64,000 nucleotides of DNA from Zygnema cylindricum (taxonomy: Eukaryota > Streptophyta > Zygnematophyceae > Zygnematales > Zygnemataceae): NCBI GenBank assembly GCA_037447655.1, contig JBBHKE010000316.1, forward strand, positions 30,001 to 94,000, given 5' to 3'. Under the pieces are notes generated by a model. That model was given only the letters and a program-made list of their open reading frames with translations, made no database searches and was not told the DNA's origin. The stretch's first letter is position 1. Every line of letters begins with the position of its first letter. Positions 10,201-21,478 of the stretch are shown here, in pieces. The position numbers and the translations under genes were made by a program.

Positions 10201-13200
10201 CATGAAGACATTCTACGGAGACAAAAGTGTGTTTTCGGAGGTAAGAGGGATCCACCTGAGGATGGGTGGATAATAAACTCAGGGGCTTCAATGCATATGT
10301 ACAAGGATAAAAGGTGGTTTACTAAATTAAGAGAATTCCAATAGTTGAAATAGAGTATGGAGATGGTAGAGTAGAAACCACAAGTCTTGTTGGATCAGTT
10401 TATTTAAAAGTTCTAGTTGATGGAAAGGCTTCAATTGTAACACTCTCAGATGTTCTTTACATTCCACAGCTTAACAACAATCTAGTCTCTCCAGCTGTTC
10501 TAGATGAAAAAGAGTTCGAAACAGGAACTAATAAAGGAATCTTCACAGCTAGCTTTGATAATGAGGTTTATTTCATAGCTGAAAAGGGTAGTCAAGGAAT
10601 GTTCAGAATTGTACTTTGCAATGAATAGGGTGTTCTCTACTCGTGTGGAAGTGATATGATGCTTTTGCACAAGAGGTTAGGGCATGTGAATCTAGATAGA
10701 TTAAAGAAAATGAAGAAAAGGGAATATTGGATGGAATTGAGTGTGGAGATGATGAGACCTCAGATGATCGTAGAGGATGTGCCCAAGGGAAGATTCATAG
10801 ACTCCCATTTCCAAAGGCATCCACATTTAGAAGAGAGAAAGTATTAGATCTAGTTCACACTGATGTTTGGCGACCAACTAGGTATGCTTCACATGGGGGG
10901 AAAAGATAGATGCTAACCATTACATATGATTGGTCTCGAAACACTAAGGTATATTTTCTTAGACATAAGTTAGAGGTACTAAGATGTTTCAAATAATACA
11001 AAGTATGGAGTGAAAAATTACATGAAACCTCAATAAAAGAGATAAGAAGTGATAATGGGAAAGAAAACACCTCAAAGGAATTTGATGAATTTCTTAAAGA
11101 AGAAGGAATCCATCATGAGAAAAGTGTTCCTTATCATCCGGAACAAAATGGAGAAGCAGAAAGAGTGAATAGAACTTTTGGAGATGTGTCCAGAAGTATA
11201 CTAATTGAAAAAAAAACATGATTGCAGTTTTGGGCTGATTCTATGAACTATGCTTATTTCATCAAAAATAGAGTGCTAAATTCGGCAAATAAGGAGGAAA
11301 CTCCGTATGAAAGGTGGATGGGAACAAAACCATATTTTTCTAGTTTGAGAGTGTTTGGAAGTCAATTCTACAGTTTGGATTCCGATAAGACTAAATGAAA
11401 GTTAGAGGGAAGAGGGAAACCAAGATATCTTGTAGGATATGATAAGAGCACAAAAGGATATCGAGTGTATGACTTGAAAAAGAGAGATATCATTTTGGTA
11501 AAACACATAGTGGTGATGAATGAAGTAAAGTCTATTGATCCATTCAAATATAACAAAAAAGTCAAAATCAGATTTGAACCAGTTAAGTTTTTTGACTTTG
11601 ACTTTCGAAATGAAAAGAAGGAAGACGAGAGAAAGAAAAATTTGCAGATATACCAAAGGAGAAAGACGGAAAGACAACATCCGAAGAAACACCACAATAC
11701 GAAGTGGAAATTGACGAGGAACTTGATCAAACACTAGAATTGGAAGATAGGGGAGTTTAAAATCTTCTTAAACGAAACCCTAAGATGCTTTCCATACATG
11801 CGTCAGATTTTGAAGGAGGAAGAAGAAGAAGTAATCGACTTCAAGAAAGACAAGTAAATAACTAACTCATAACGATGTCTCACCCAGATGAACCTCAAAC
11901 ATACTTAGAGGCTATAAATACCCCAGAAAGCAGGCGGTGGATCATTGCCATCAATGAAGAAATGGCTTCTATCATGTAAGCCAATAAATGGGAGTTGGTA
12001 GACTGTCCACCAGACCGAAAACCAATTGGATGTAAGTGGGTTTTTAAGCTTAAACTAAACCCAGATAATACCATTGAATTATATATAGCTAGGTTGGTTG
12101 CTAAAGGTTATACTCAGAATGAAGGAATAGACTATGAAGAAACCTTTACACCGGTAGTCACATTCCCTCTGTCAGAATCCTCTTAAGTTTAGCTGCAACA
12201 GAAGATATGGAAATACACCAGATGGATATTAAGAACGCCTTCTCACACGGAGAGTTGGAAGAAGAAATGTACATGAGGCAAATGGAAGGATTCTTCGAAA
12301 GTGGAGAAGAAAGCAAGGTGTGCAAACTGATATAACCACTTTAAGGCCTTGAGCAAGCCCCGCGGCAATGAAATATAAAATTGGACAAATTTCTGACAGG
12401 TTTTGGGATACTACATTTTGGGGATTCAAATGGAGAGGGATAGAGGGAATAGAATTATAAGACTCACCCAGAAAGAAGCTATCGGTAATATGTTAGAAAA
12501 GTTTCAGATGAAGAAAGCAAATGGGAGTACCGCTCCCATGGATCAAAATAAAGTAACAGAGGGGAGTGAAGACGGAGGGATATTGATTTTGAATGATGAG
12601 ATGGATGGGGAAGAAAATAGGTTTATAGAAAGAATTCCTCATCGCCAAATTTTATGCAATTTAATTTAATTTATGAATTGTACACGTCAAGACATAGCTG
12701 CGGCTGTAGGTGTTCTCAGTAGAAGTCTAAATGAACCTACGAAAAAAGACTGGGAAGCAGCCAAAAGAGTGATGAGATATTTGGTGGGAACAAGGGAATT
12801 ATGGTTGCATTTGGGAGGGGAGCACACTTACATCACCACTTGGAGTGATGCCAATTATGGGGATGTGCCTTTGAGACGATGTACAACTGGATATATGTTG
12901 CAAATTGGATCTGGTGCATGCTGTTGGAGTAAGAAACAACAAAAAGTAGTTGCTCAGTCCATTATGGAGGCTGAATACATGGCTTCATGTGTTGCCACTA
13001 AAGAATTAATGTGGGTAAAATCTCTACTCGAAGAACTTGGGTTCCTGAATCTGGGACTCACAATGTCTTTTGTGATAATCAAGTTGCTATCTTTAACGCA
13101 GCTAATCCAAAACACCATTTCAAAGCTAAACATATGGATATAAGACTAGGCTTTGTCAGAGAGAAGGTTGAGAATAAAATAATTAAACAGGTTCATAAAA

Positions 13201-13325
13201 GTGATAAATAGATGATTGCATAAAAGTGATAAAGAGATGATTGCACACATGATGACAAAACCGGTACCTTCTCCTAAGTTAATATTATGCAAAAAAAATT
13301 GTGGACTTAAATTAAAAGTTGACTA
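10201..13325 (+). pseudogene. pol: CopA-1 pol (protease, integrase, RT, RNase H; decayed)
   Basis: The protease motif is GWIINSGASMHM at about 10267, with the catalytic Asp changed to Asn. Next come the pre-integrase HKRLGHVNLDRL (about 10668), the integrase core with HTDVW and RSDNGKE, and the post-integrase region (about 11400-11560). The RT start has [15 protein letters not shown] (about 12030), and RNase H lies at 12673-13200 with WSDANYGD and MEAEYMAS. A deletion at about 12405 joins FLTGFG to YYILGIQMER and removes the segment with YVDD. The 5' splice-like string GAG|GTAAGAG at 10238-10247 coincides with the left edge of the deletion seen in CopA-2. Confidence 0.88.
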
Positions 13326-13326
13326 A

Positions 13327-13339
13327 GAATTAAAGGGAG
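13327..13339 (+). other. Polypurine tract of CopA-1
   Basis: GAATTAAAGGGAG lies immediately before the 3' LTR. It is the plus-strand primer site expected at this place. Confidence 0.7.
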
Positions 13340-13528
13340 TGTTGAAAAGAAGTAATTAATATTAACTTCTTAATTTAGACTCTAGAGTGAAGAGAGAGAG
13401 ATAGAGTCACCATGGCTGTCGCCATAGTTAGAAAGAAACATGTAGACAGGCAATCAAGGTCAAATATTATCCTAGAGGCTTTACATAGGCTGCTCATTTT
13501 GTGGGTTAATGGAGACCACAAAATTTTA
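13340..13528 (+). repeat. 3' LTR of CopA-1, internally deleted
   Basis: 189 bp. The first ~120 bp match the LTR start and the last ~75 bp match the LTR end, but the centre with promoter and tRNA-like module is missing. The end reads AAAATTTTA in place of AAAATTTCA. The following CAAAG is the target duplication, so both outer ends are original and the loss is internal. Confidence 0.85.
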
Positions 13529-13649
13529 CAAAGAAAGCAACGTGAACACATAAAAATGGCAAGTAAAATAAAAGCACCCAAACCCAAAATGAGATGCATG
13601 ACAACGAAAAAAAACAAAACTACAAGCCCAATCACTGTTTAATTAAATA

Positions 13650-14205
13650 TCTACTAAAAGCAACCCCGTAAGTCCTCCCTGCCTGGGGGAGCACGTTGAG
13701 GGAGTTTTGAAACACGTTGACGATCCATAACCGCCGTAGCCGACCGAAGGAGAATAGAAACCTGCACTCACTATAAAGCCACAGAGAAACTTTGACGATA
13801 AAAGAAGTAAGGACCGAATGAGGAGGGCTCCCAAGTTCTCGTCGCTCGAAAGCATGTCTATCACAGGTACAGAAAACTCGTCCAACGCATCACCCAAACA
13901 ACCAAAAATCTCGACCGCCATTGGAATAAAGTTGTCTATAGGGTCGCGTTGGCATAATCACGCTCATTCGCCTTAGCGGCATCACGCGGTGTCACCTCAA
14001 CATGTCGAACCGCCTCACCAACAACTCTAGCCCAAGTAGGGTTCACCAAAATAATATCACCGAAGATGCAACAGACACCATTGAGCAAAACAACATCGAT
14101 ACGGCGCGAGGGAATGATATGAGAAACCTCCCTACGTACAAAAACTCCCCCCTCCGAAGCGAAACACGCAACGACGTCACGAATATTGTCATGTGCCTAG
14201 ATCAA
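13650..14205 (-). pseudogene. LINE-like (non-LTR retrotransposon) pol C-terminal remnant
   Basis: The minus strand encodes, with at least one frameshift near 13945, a sequence with the landmarks HDNIRDVVACFASEGGVFV, SRRIDVVLLNG, DIILVNPTWARVV, RDAAKANERDYANAT and NFIPMAVEIFGCLGDALDEF. The order (IRD, RRIDVVL, AKANERDY, FIPMAVEIFGC) is what I know from C-terminal parts of plant reverse-transcriptase-like proteins of LINE origin. No RT core is left. Flanking 13529-13649 and 14206-14447 show nothing else. The family call rests on recall of the motif pattern and has not been searched. Confidence 0.5.
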
Positions 14206-14447
14206 TTCTCCCCCATGGGAGCAACGAAGCAAATAGACACCATGGGGCCCCAAGACAAGACCAAATGCACAAACAAGAGAGCCAAGTAAGAGATGGTGGG
14301 GGAGGCCAAGGCAAATTCGGAGAGTGGTAGTGAACTAAGCAAGTGAGAATCGGAGAGTGGACAAAATATGTGTTGGGAATATCTACGACAAAGAACGTGG
14401 AACACCACAAAAGAGAATACGGGCAGGCAAAGAATCTGAGGGAAGCG

Positions 14448-15500
14448 TGCAACTGTGAGACCTCCATAGGTCCTCAAAGCAGGCAGCTCACACGAAACCT
14501 CTAGGATAACCATGACCCCTTTGTGTTTCAGCGAGTATCACTGCCACCCTGCAAAACAAAAACTCTGACCACCTTCACCACTATGAAGGCAAGACTCCCC
14601 TAAGTTGATAGCAAAAATAATCTTTGAATTTGCTCCCTGAGCAGTAAGTTATGAGTGGTCAAAGATGACCTTTTGTATAGAAGCTCTCACGGAGGGAGGG
14701 TCCTATCAACCAATTTTTTTTAAGTCCTTTGTCTCCCTAAAACTCTATGTAGTGAAGTACGACACCTATCATATTACCATGTGCTACAGAAAGGTACACG
14801 TGCCGGTGTACTTTCCGTATGTACATTGTAAGACATGGCCAACAAGTTGACACATCTCATATTTAGATTCGTTCCTCTAATCTCCGAAGATGCTATAATC
14901 CAATGTGGATGTGCCACGTGTCAGTCGATGTGGCGGTGACCGCAAACCACCAAAATTCTATTCCGCGATCTTGACATCCTTCGGCACCGTCCGATCAAAA
15001 TCAGGTTTAAATCGTAACCGTCATAAATACTTGCGCGATATTTGTTTCCCTGTCGAAACAAAATGCGTTGTATCCATTTCGAAACTGTACCGTACTCCGT
15101 ACTTTTTACAAAATTGTATCTATGCATGTTGTATATAGTTTCCGTTAAATGAATTAGTTCAGATCTAACTATTTTAATATTTGTCATACATTATATACTT
15201 TACCATTGGTCTTAGACTTGTAGGATAAAGCGAACGGCTACCGGCTAACTTGATAGACGTTAGGTACCAAGATCAAATCCTGAGTTCATAAAGTATCTTT
15301 TTCATAAACCGACTAAAAACAACTGCTTGTCTGTCTTTGGACAGCACAAGCAACCATGGTTCTAGCTCCTTTTTCAACCTTCAGTGACTGCGACAAGTGT
15401 GAGAGCTGAAGAGAGGAGTTAGAGGCAGACTGCCTCGGCTTTTTTTTCTGCATTTCATTTTAGACCTAGAAAATACTAAAAATAACCATTAATTTCTACA
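14448..15500 (-). repeat. 3' LTR of CopB-1
   Basis: 1053 bp, reading on minus from TGTAGAAATTAATGG to CAGTTGCA. It holds the antisense tRNA-like module on plus at about 15205-15290 (B-box-like GATCAAATCC), a CACGTG G-box at about 14927, and GTAC motifs. The leader hairpin II is present as CTTCAT/GTGAAG, with a wobble. Hairpin I is damaged. Confidence 0.87.
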
Positions 15501-16869
15501 CTCCCCTTATTTTGTAGTCACTCTTTAATTTCAGACCACATTTTTCCTTGCAAAAAAATAGCTTAGGGGAAGGCACAGGTTTGGTCATCATATCTGCTAC
15601 CATCTCGCTATGTGGTCTATACTCTAAACTGATAATTTTATATTCCACCTTCTCTCTAACAAAGCTGCGTCTAATGTCTATGTGTTTGGCTTTAAAATGA
15701 TGTTTAGGATTGGCAGCAATAGCGATTGCTGCCTGATTATCAAAAAAAAAAATTTGCACACCACTCTTAAGGTGACCAAGCTCACCAAGCAAAGACTTGA
15801 CCCACATCAATTCTTTAACAGCAGAGCAAAAGGCCATATAGTTAGTTTCCATGGTGGACTGAGCAATAACCTTTTGATATTTACTACTCCAGCAACAAGC
15901 TCCATCAACCACATCTAATACATATCTAGAAGTAGATCTCTTCATCTGAACATCACCATAACTGGCATCACTCCAAGTAGTGATGTCAATATTCCCCCCA
16001 CCCAAATGCAACCATAAATCCCTAGTTCCTATCAAATATCTAAGGACTTTTTTAGCTGTCTCCCAATCTCTTTTAGTGGGAGCATTTAGACTTCTACTCA
16101 ACACTCCTACAACTGCAGCTAAATCCGGCCAAGTATAATTTATAAAATAGATTAGGCTTCCCACTACTTGCTTGTAAAGAATAGTTTGCATGAACTTCTG
16201 TTCTTCGTGACCTATTTCTCTGTCTAAGATTATGACTCCTTCTTCCACACTCCCCTCACTTCTTTTGTGTAACTCTATTGGAGTTCTACAACTATTAGCC
16301 TTATCCATCTGAAATTTTTCCAACATGTTCCCTATTGCTTTTTTCTGAGTCAGTCTTATAATCTTTTTTTCTCTATCTCTTTCTACTTGAATTCCCAAAA
16401 TATATCTTGCCTTCCCCTTATCCTTTATCTCAAATCTCCCCTTATGATCGGTTTTCAGTTTTCTAATTTTGTCCATTGATTGATTTAAAACAACCAAATC
16501 ATCAACATAAATTGCAATAAATATAACACCATCCTCATCTTCAAAAACATAGATTGAGTGATCTGAGCTGATCCGGTTATATCCCAGACCGGTAAGAAAC
16601 TCATCAAGCTTCTTATTCCACCGTCGGGGAGCCTGTTTCAAACCATAAAAAGATTTAATGTGTCGGCATACCTTTCTCTCCTCTCCTTGCTCCACAAATC
16701 CTTCGGGTTGTGGCATGAAGATCTCCTCTTCCAATTCTCCATACAAATAGGTTGTCTTGATGTCCATCTGGTGCACCTCCATGTTTTCCACTACTGCCAA
16801 ACTGAGAAGTATGCAGACGGAGGGAAATCTGACGACCGGGGCAAAGGTTTCCTCGTAATCGATTCCCAC
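15496..16869 (-). pseudogene. pol: CopB-1 pol C-terminal part: reverse transcriptase and RNase H
   Basis: An unbroken 457-codon frame covers most of RT and RNase H. RT landmarks, in order: [54 protein letters not shown], and the catalytic FIAIYVDDLVVL. RNase H landmarks: TTWSDASYGD, STMETNYMAF (MEAEY in relatives, so the second acidic residue is lost) and FFDNQAAIAI. It ends with VADMMTKPVPSP. The stop codon TAG is formed by the first bases of the 3' LTR (TGTAG), so pol reads through the polypurine tract into the LTR. The upstream pol parts are in other frames. The RT active site looks intact and RNase H does not. Confidence 0.9.
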
Positions 16870-18250
16870 TTTCTATGTAAATCCTTTGCCACTAACCGGG
16901 CCTTGTAGCGCTAAATGGGTGTATCTGAGTTCAATTTAAGTTTGAACACCCACTTATAACCGATTGGTTTTCGGTTTGGTGGACAATCCACCAGCTCCCA
17001 AGTGTCGGCTGCCATAATTGAGACCATCTCCTCATTGATGGTTGTCTTCCACTGGTTCCTTTCTGGACAATTCATCCCCTCTTGATAAGTGTGAGGCTCG
17101 TTCGGATGAGATAGTTTTGTAACCTTGTTATTAACCTGTTTTTCTTGCAACCTTTTGCTACTTCTCCTTCCTCCCTCAAAATCTGTGGCTAGAATAGATG
17201 GTTCCCGTAGGTTTTTTCGAACAATCTTGGCTTCTTCCCTATCCCTCGATTCCAAATCAATTTCCACCACGTCATCCACTTCCAGTAGAGTTGTCACTAG
17301 AGTTTCCCGGCCAAGTCCTTTTCGGTCTGATTTGTACTTGTAAGAATGTCATCTTCGATGAAACCTAGATAGTTAGGAAGCTCAAAGTCATCAGAATTTT
17401 CTGACTCAAATCTGATTTTTATTGACTTTGTATACTTGAAGGGATCCACAGACTTTCTTTCATCCATAACTACTTGATGCTTTACTAAGATTATATCTTC
17501 CCTTTTTAGATCATAAACTCTATATCCTTTTACATCCTCACCATATACTAATAAGTACCCCGGTCTTCCTTTAGGATCTAACTTCCAATTAGACCGATCT
17601 GTATCTAGACTGAACACTTGACTACTAAAAACCTTTAAGTGGGATATGTTTGATTTCCAGCCGGTCCATCTCTCATAAGGTGTTTGGCCTTTTACTGCTG
17701 AAGTAAGAAATATATTTTTGAGGTAATTAGCACAGTTCATTGTTTCGGCCCAAAACCTTTTTCCAATCTTCTTATCTGACAACATACTTCTAGCACTTTC
17801 ACTTAGTGTTCTATTTAACCTTTCAGCAACCCCATTCTGTTCCGGATTTTCTGGAACTGTCTTTTGGTGTTGAACCCCATCTTCCCTCAAAAAATCCTCA
17901 AACTGGTTAGAAGTATACTCTCCACCATTGTCACTCCTTACTCTCTTGATTGGAGGTTTCATGGAGTTTTTCACTTCATACTTTATATTGTAAACATTCT
18001 TGAGCCTCTAACTTATTTTTTAAAATATACACCCTGGAATACCGAGACCAATCATCACTCATAGTCATCATAAATTAATTTCCCACGGGTGAGGGCACTT
18101 TGGCATGTCCCCAAATATCTGTGTGTACTAAGTTTAGAACCTTTTCTCCATCATAGGTGGTTGTTTTTGGGAAGGGTAACCTGTGTGCTTTACGTTGAGC
18201 ACATCCACTAGAATCACTTAGATTCTCACACTCAGCGAACTGAATCCCTT
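16870..18250 (-). pseudogene. pol: CopB-1 integrase and start of RT
   Basis: The minus strand gives integrase core motifs KRVRSDNGGEYTSNQFEDFL and PEQNGVAERLNRTL, holding the second Asp and the Glu of the DDE triad (17974-17297). Next come the chromodomain-free post-integrase region with LKVFSSQVFSLDTDRSNWKL and, at 17297-16911, the linker and RT start ([25 protein letters not shown] in relatives). Stops and frameshifts lie at about 17296, 16910 and upstream of 17974. Confidence 0.85.
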
Positions 18251-18272
18251 CCACTACTCTGATCTTTTACAT

Positions 18273-19883
18273 CTATCTTAACTTATCTAGATTCACATGC
18301 CCAAGCATCTTATGCCACAACATTATATCATGAACACCAACATAATAAAGTTTCATCTTTTCTTTGCTTAAAATCAACCTAAACATCCCTTGGCTACCTT
18401 TTTCAGCAGTGAAATAAACTTCCTCCTCAAAACTAGCAGTAGAGACTCCTTTCCTAGTGCTAGTATCAAAACCCTTATCATCTAATATAGATGTAGAGAT
18501 GAGGTTTTTGTTTTGCTCTGGAATAAACAATATACTGAAGAATGTAACTATGTATGTCGAATGTAACTATGTATGTCTTTCCTTCTACTAACACTTTCAT
18601 ATCTATCGATCCTACAAGAGTAGTAGTGACTATCCTCCCATCCCTATACTCTATCTCTACGGTGGGAATATTTCTTATCTTAGTGAACAGGTGTTTATCC
18701 TTACACATGTGCATGGAGGCACATGAATCTACAATCCAGCCTGCTTCACCTTTCAATCCACCGAAAGCACATTTATGCTTTCGTGGAATTTCGACCTAGT
18801 TTTTCCCTTCCAACTCCTCATCCAATAGGAGCTTATCGCCTCGTCCTCGGATTCCGCCTCATGTACCTGTGTCACAAGGACCCTTTTCTTTCCTCTTGGT
18901 GGTCCACCGGTCTACCCCTTCTTTAACCGCAGCTTGGTTAACTTAGTGCATTCCGCCATATAGTGCCTTGGTTTCTTACAAAAATGGCACAAATTCTTAG
19001 GAGCCCTTGGTCTAACTCGTCGGTCTGATTTTTCTGCATCCCTCCCTATAATTTCCGGCCGGTTTCTTGGAATCATTGTTCAATTAATTGGTCCCAGCTT
19101 CTAAGGCTTACACACTCTTTCCTCCTCTTTGGATCTCAATCATATTGTCCTGAACGAGAATCATCCCCACCACTAAATTCCATATCTACTTTGAGTCAGT
19201 CGATTCCTGCACACGGTTGACTATGTTTCTCGAACTCATCTAGTAACTTCATGAGCAAGCATTTTACCTTTTTCTTTTCAGTTTAAACGTGTCTAGCACT
19301 CTCTAGCTCCATGAAAGGTATTGCGAACTCATTAAAAAAATCTAACATCTTTTCCCGCTTGTATACATATGGGTCAATTTTTTGATCAGCCAACTGTTGT
19401 TGCTTAATCGTACCACTTCGGTTCATCTCTATGAGAGCTACCCAAATATCAGATGCCCTCTCTACCTGCAAATGAGGAGATGCAAGCCCTTGAGTAAGAT
19501 GGCGGAGGATGAAGTGCTTTGTCGCCATATTGTTGTAGTCCCACGTATCAGTCTCATTCTCATCGTTCCTCGAAATAGGTGACATAAATGCCGAACCGGT
19601 TGCTATTGGTGTGACCGTCTCCTTCTCTTTTCCTTTGTCCACCACCTCCCTTCCTTTATCTCCTTTGTTGGAGATAAATCTGCATCTTTGGTGAATCTGC
19701 CTCTTAAAAACCCTGGAGGGATCCCAAGACTGGATGGACGCGTTACCCGTCCACTCACTATTCCACAAAATCTTTTATCACATAGAGCTTCGTCATCATA
19801 CTTTCCCAGTATATTAAGGAAGTTACATTGAAGATGGGTACCCTAGAGGGTGGGCCCATAACGTGGAAAACTGAGACCTCCAT
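18273..19883 (-). pseudogene. gag: CopB-1 gag, protease and pre-integrase region
   Basis: The frame starts at ATG 19883 inside the 5' LTR (M-E-V-S-V-F-H) and crosses the LTR end and primer site in frame into V-M-G-P-P-S. Gag core motifs include HFILRHLTQGLASPHLQVER (19520-19460). The zinc knuckle CHFCKKPRHYMAEC keeps its CCHC residues (about 18990-18945). The protease motif is WIVDSCASMHMCKD (about 18735), where Gly of DSGA has become Cys. The pre-integrase HKMLGHVNLDKL is at about 18310. Several stops interrupt it, for example shortly after the gag N-terminus and after ESARHV at about 19283. Confidence 0.85.
19848..19863 (-). other. Primer-binding site of CopB-1 (half-tRNA Met type)
   Basis: On minus CGTTATGGGCCCACCC follows the LTR end directly. 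The first base is mutated (G to C) relative to the shared GGTTATGGGCCCACC. Confidence 0.8.
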
Positions 19884-20913
19884 AGGTCTTCAGAGTAGGC
19901 AGCTCACACAAAGCCTCTAAGATAACCTTGATCCATTTGTGTTTCAGCAAGAATAACTGCAACCCCGGCAAACAAAATCACTCACCACTTTCACCTTTGT
20001 GAAGGGAAGACTCCGCTGAGTCGATAGCGAAAAGAATCTCCGAATTTGCTCCCTTGAGCAGTAAGTTATGAGTGGTCAAAGATGACCTTTTGTACACAAG
20101 CTCTCTCGGAGAGAGGGTCCTATCTACCAAATTTTTCTAAGTCCTATCTCTCTCTTAAACTCTATCTACTGAAGTACCGCACCAATCATAAAAATGTGTC
20201 GTACATAATGATACAGGTGCCGGTGTACTTTTTGTATGTACATTGAACGACATGGCCAACAAGTCGGCACACGTCATATTTGGATTCGTTATTGTAATCC
20301 CCAGAGATGTCGTAATCCAATGTGGTTGTGCCACGTGTCAATCAGTGTGGTGGTGACCCTAAAGCGCCAAAATCTTATTGCGCGATCTCGGCATCATTCG
20401 CGGGCGTCCGATCAAAACCGGGTTTCAATTGTAGCCGTCATAAATTCTTGCGCGATATTTGTTTCGCTGTTGAAAAAGAAATGGGTGGTATCCGTTTTGG
20501 AACCGTACCGTACTCCGTATTTTAAAAAACTGCATATATGCATGTTGTTTATAGTTTCCGTTGAATGAATTAGTTCACGTTTAACTATTTAAATATTTTT
20601 CAAAACTTATATACTTAACCATTAGTCTTAGATTTATAAGATAAAGCAAACCGCTACCGGCTAGCTTGGCGGGCGTCAGGTACCAAGATCAAATACAGGG
20701 TCCGTTAAGTATCCTTTTAGTAAATGTACTAAAAAAAGTGCCTGTCTCTCTCTAGACAGCATAGGCTGCCATGGCTCTAACTCCTTTTTCAACCTTCAGT
20801 GACTGCGACAAGTGTGGGAGTTGAAAAGAGGAGTTAGGGGCAGCCTGCCTCGGCTTCTTTTCTGCATTTTATTTTATACATAGAAAATACTAAAAGAACC
20901 ATTAATTTCTACA
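19864..20913 (-). repeat. 5' LTR of CopB-1
   Basis: 1050 bp, minus strand, TGTAGAAATTAATGG to TTTTCCA. It carries the antisense tRNA-like module on plus at about 20626-20703 and a CACGTG box at about 20331. The leader hairpins are present: GACTC/GAGTC and TTCAC/GTGAA (19995-20025). The gag ATG lies 20 bases before its 3' end. Confidence 0.88.
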
Positions 20914-20936
20914 AAGCATCTATAGAAGCTCGGATT

Positions 20937-21164
20937 TGTTGGATTGGCACGTGAAGCCAGTCCAATACGGGGTAGAATATAGAATATCCATACTCGAGCC
21001 GCCCGTAATAAATGGGAACGTACCCACCAGTCTCTACATCGAGGTGGTGGCATATTGGTTGTGCCTTTGCAGTTGATGTGAAAGGTCCCAGGTTCGAACC
21101 GTGGCCTGCTCAATTTTCCCAAGTGTTGGACATGTCGAATCCCAGATTTATAGAAAATCTAACA
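20937..21164 (+). repeat. Left LTR of the TRIM
   Basis: 228 bp with one copy of the tRNA-like segment (21041-21111), followed by AATTTT. It resembles the solo LTR at 674-899 in length and layout. Confidence 0.87.
21041..21111 (+). ncRNA. tRNA-like sequence in the left TRIM LTR
   Basis: 71 nt. Acceptor GAGGTGG/CCTGCTC (5 of 7 pair), D stem GCAT/GTGC, anticodon stem TTTGC/GTGAA, T stem CCAGG/CGTGG with loop TTCGAAC. The B box GGTTCGAACCG is close to consensus. TTTT follows three bases later and could end Pol III transcription. Confidence 0.7.
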
Positions 21165-21176
21165 TGGTATCGGAGC
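21165..21176 (+). other. TRIM primer-binding site (tRNA-Met 3' end type)
   Basis: TGGTATCGGAGC immediately follows the LTR end AACA. The usual plant site is TGGTATCAGAGC. It differs in kind from the half-tRNA site used by the copia elements around it. Confidence 0.8.
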
Positions 21177-21325
21177 TAGCAAGATTGCGGATGGTTTGAC
21201 CAGCTTTCCCGTGAGGGGGGGTGTTGGATTGGCACAAGAAGTCGGTCCAATACGAGGTAGAATATAGAATATCCATACTCGAGGTGCCAATAATAAATCG
21301 TTACGGACACGCCAGTCTCTACATC

Positions 21326-21448
21326 GAGCTTGTGGCACAGTGGTAGTGCGTTCGTAGCTAAAGATCGAGTTGGTGGCACAGTGGTAGTGCGTTCGCAGCT
21401 AAAGATCGAGCTGGTGGCACAATGGTAGTGCGTTCGCAGCTTAAGTGA
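21326..21448 (+). repeat. Three tandem 41-bp units (tRNA 5'-half repeats)
   Basis: Units begin at 21326, 21367 and 21408. Each contains an A box (TGGCACAGTGG or TGGCACAATGG) and ends CGCAGCTAAA or close to it. Only the last continues into the 3' half of the tRNA-like sequence. Confidence 0.85.
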
Positions 21449-21478
21449 AAGGTCCTAAGTTTGAACCTTGGCCAGCTC
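21408..21478 (+). ncRNA. tRNA-like gene with complete cloverleaf in the right TRIM LTR
   Basis: 71 nt with canonical arm lengths: acceptor GAGCTGG/CCAGCTC (7 of 7), spacer TG, D stem GCAC/GTGC with 7-nt loop, one spacer base, anticodon stem TTCGC/GTGAA with 7-nt loop AGCTTAA, 5-nt variable loop, T stem CTAAG/CTTGG with 7-nt loop TTTGAAC. TTTT at 21481-21484 could terminate Pol III. Loop position 33 is G rather than U and the anticodon position would read CTT, so decoding function is doubtful. A tRNA-derived promoter module is the safer reading. Confidence 0.75.

Larger units (their letters stand above)
8201..13528 (+). mobile_element. CopA-1, degenerate full-span Ty1/copia retrotransposon
   Basis: The element runs from the 5' LTR start TGTTGAAAAG (8201) to the 3' LTR end at 13528. 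It is flanked by the perfect 5-bp duplication CAAAG (8196-8200 and 13529-13533). Order: 5' LTR, half-tRNA primer site, gag, protease, integrase, RT, RNase H, polypurine tract, 3' LTR. It is dead. Many stops and frameshifts interrupt the coding region, the protease motif reads NSGA instead of DSGA, the RT part holding the YVDD motif is deleted, and the 3' LTR lacks its central ~690 bp. The relative CopA-2 is at 22484-27325. Confidence 0.92.
14448..20913 (-). mobile_element. CopB-1, full-length decayed Ty1/copia retrotransposon
   Basis: On the minus strand: 5' LTR 20913-19864, primer site 19863-19848, gag, protease, integrase, RT, RNase H, polypurine tract, 3' LTR 15500-14448. The flanks are AAGCG (14443-14447) and AAGCA (20914-20918), a target duplication with one mismatch. 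The LTRs are 1053 and 1050 bp but visibly diverged, so the insertion is old. All domains are present, with stops between them. It belongs to the same family as CopB-2 (50930-55616). Confidence 0.9.
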
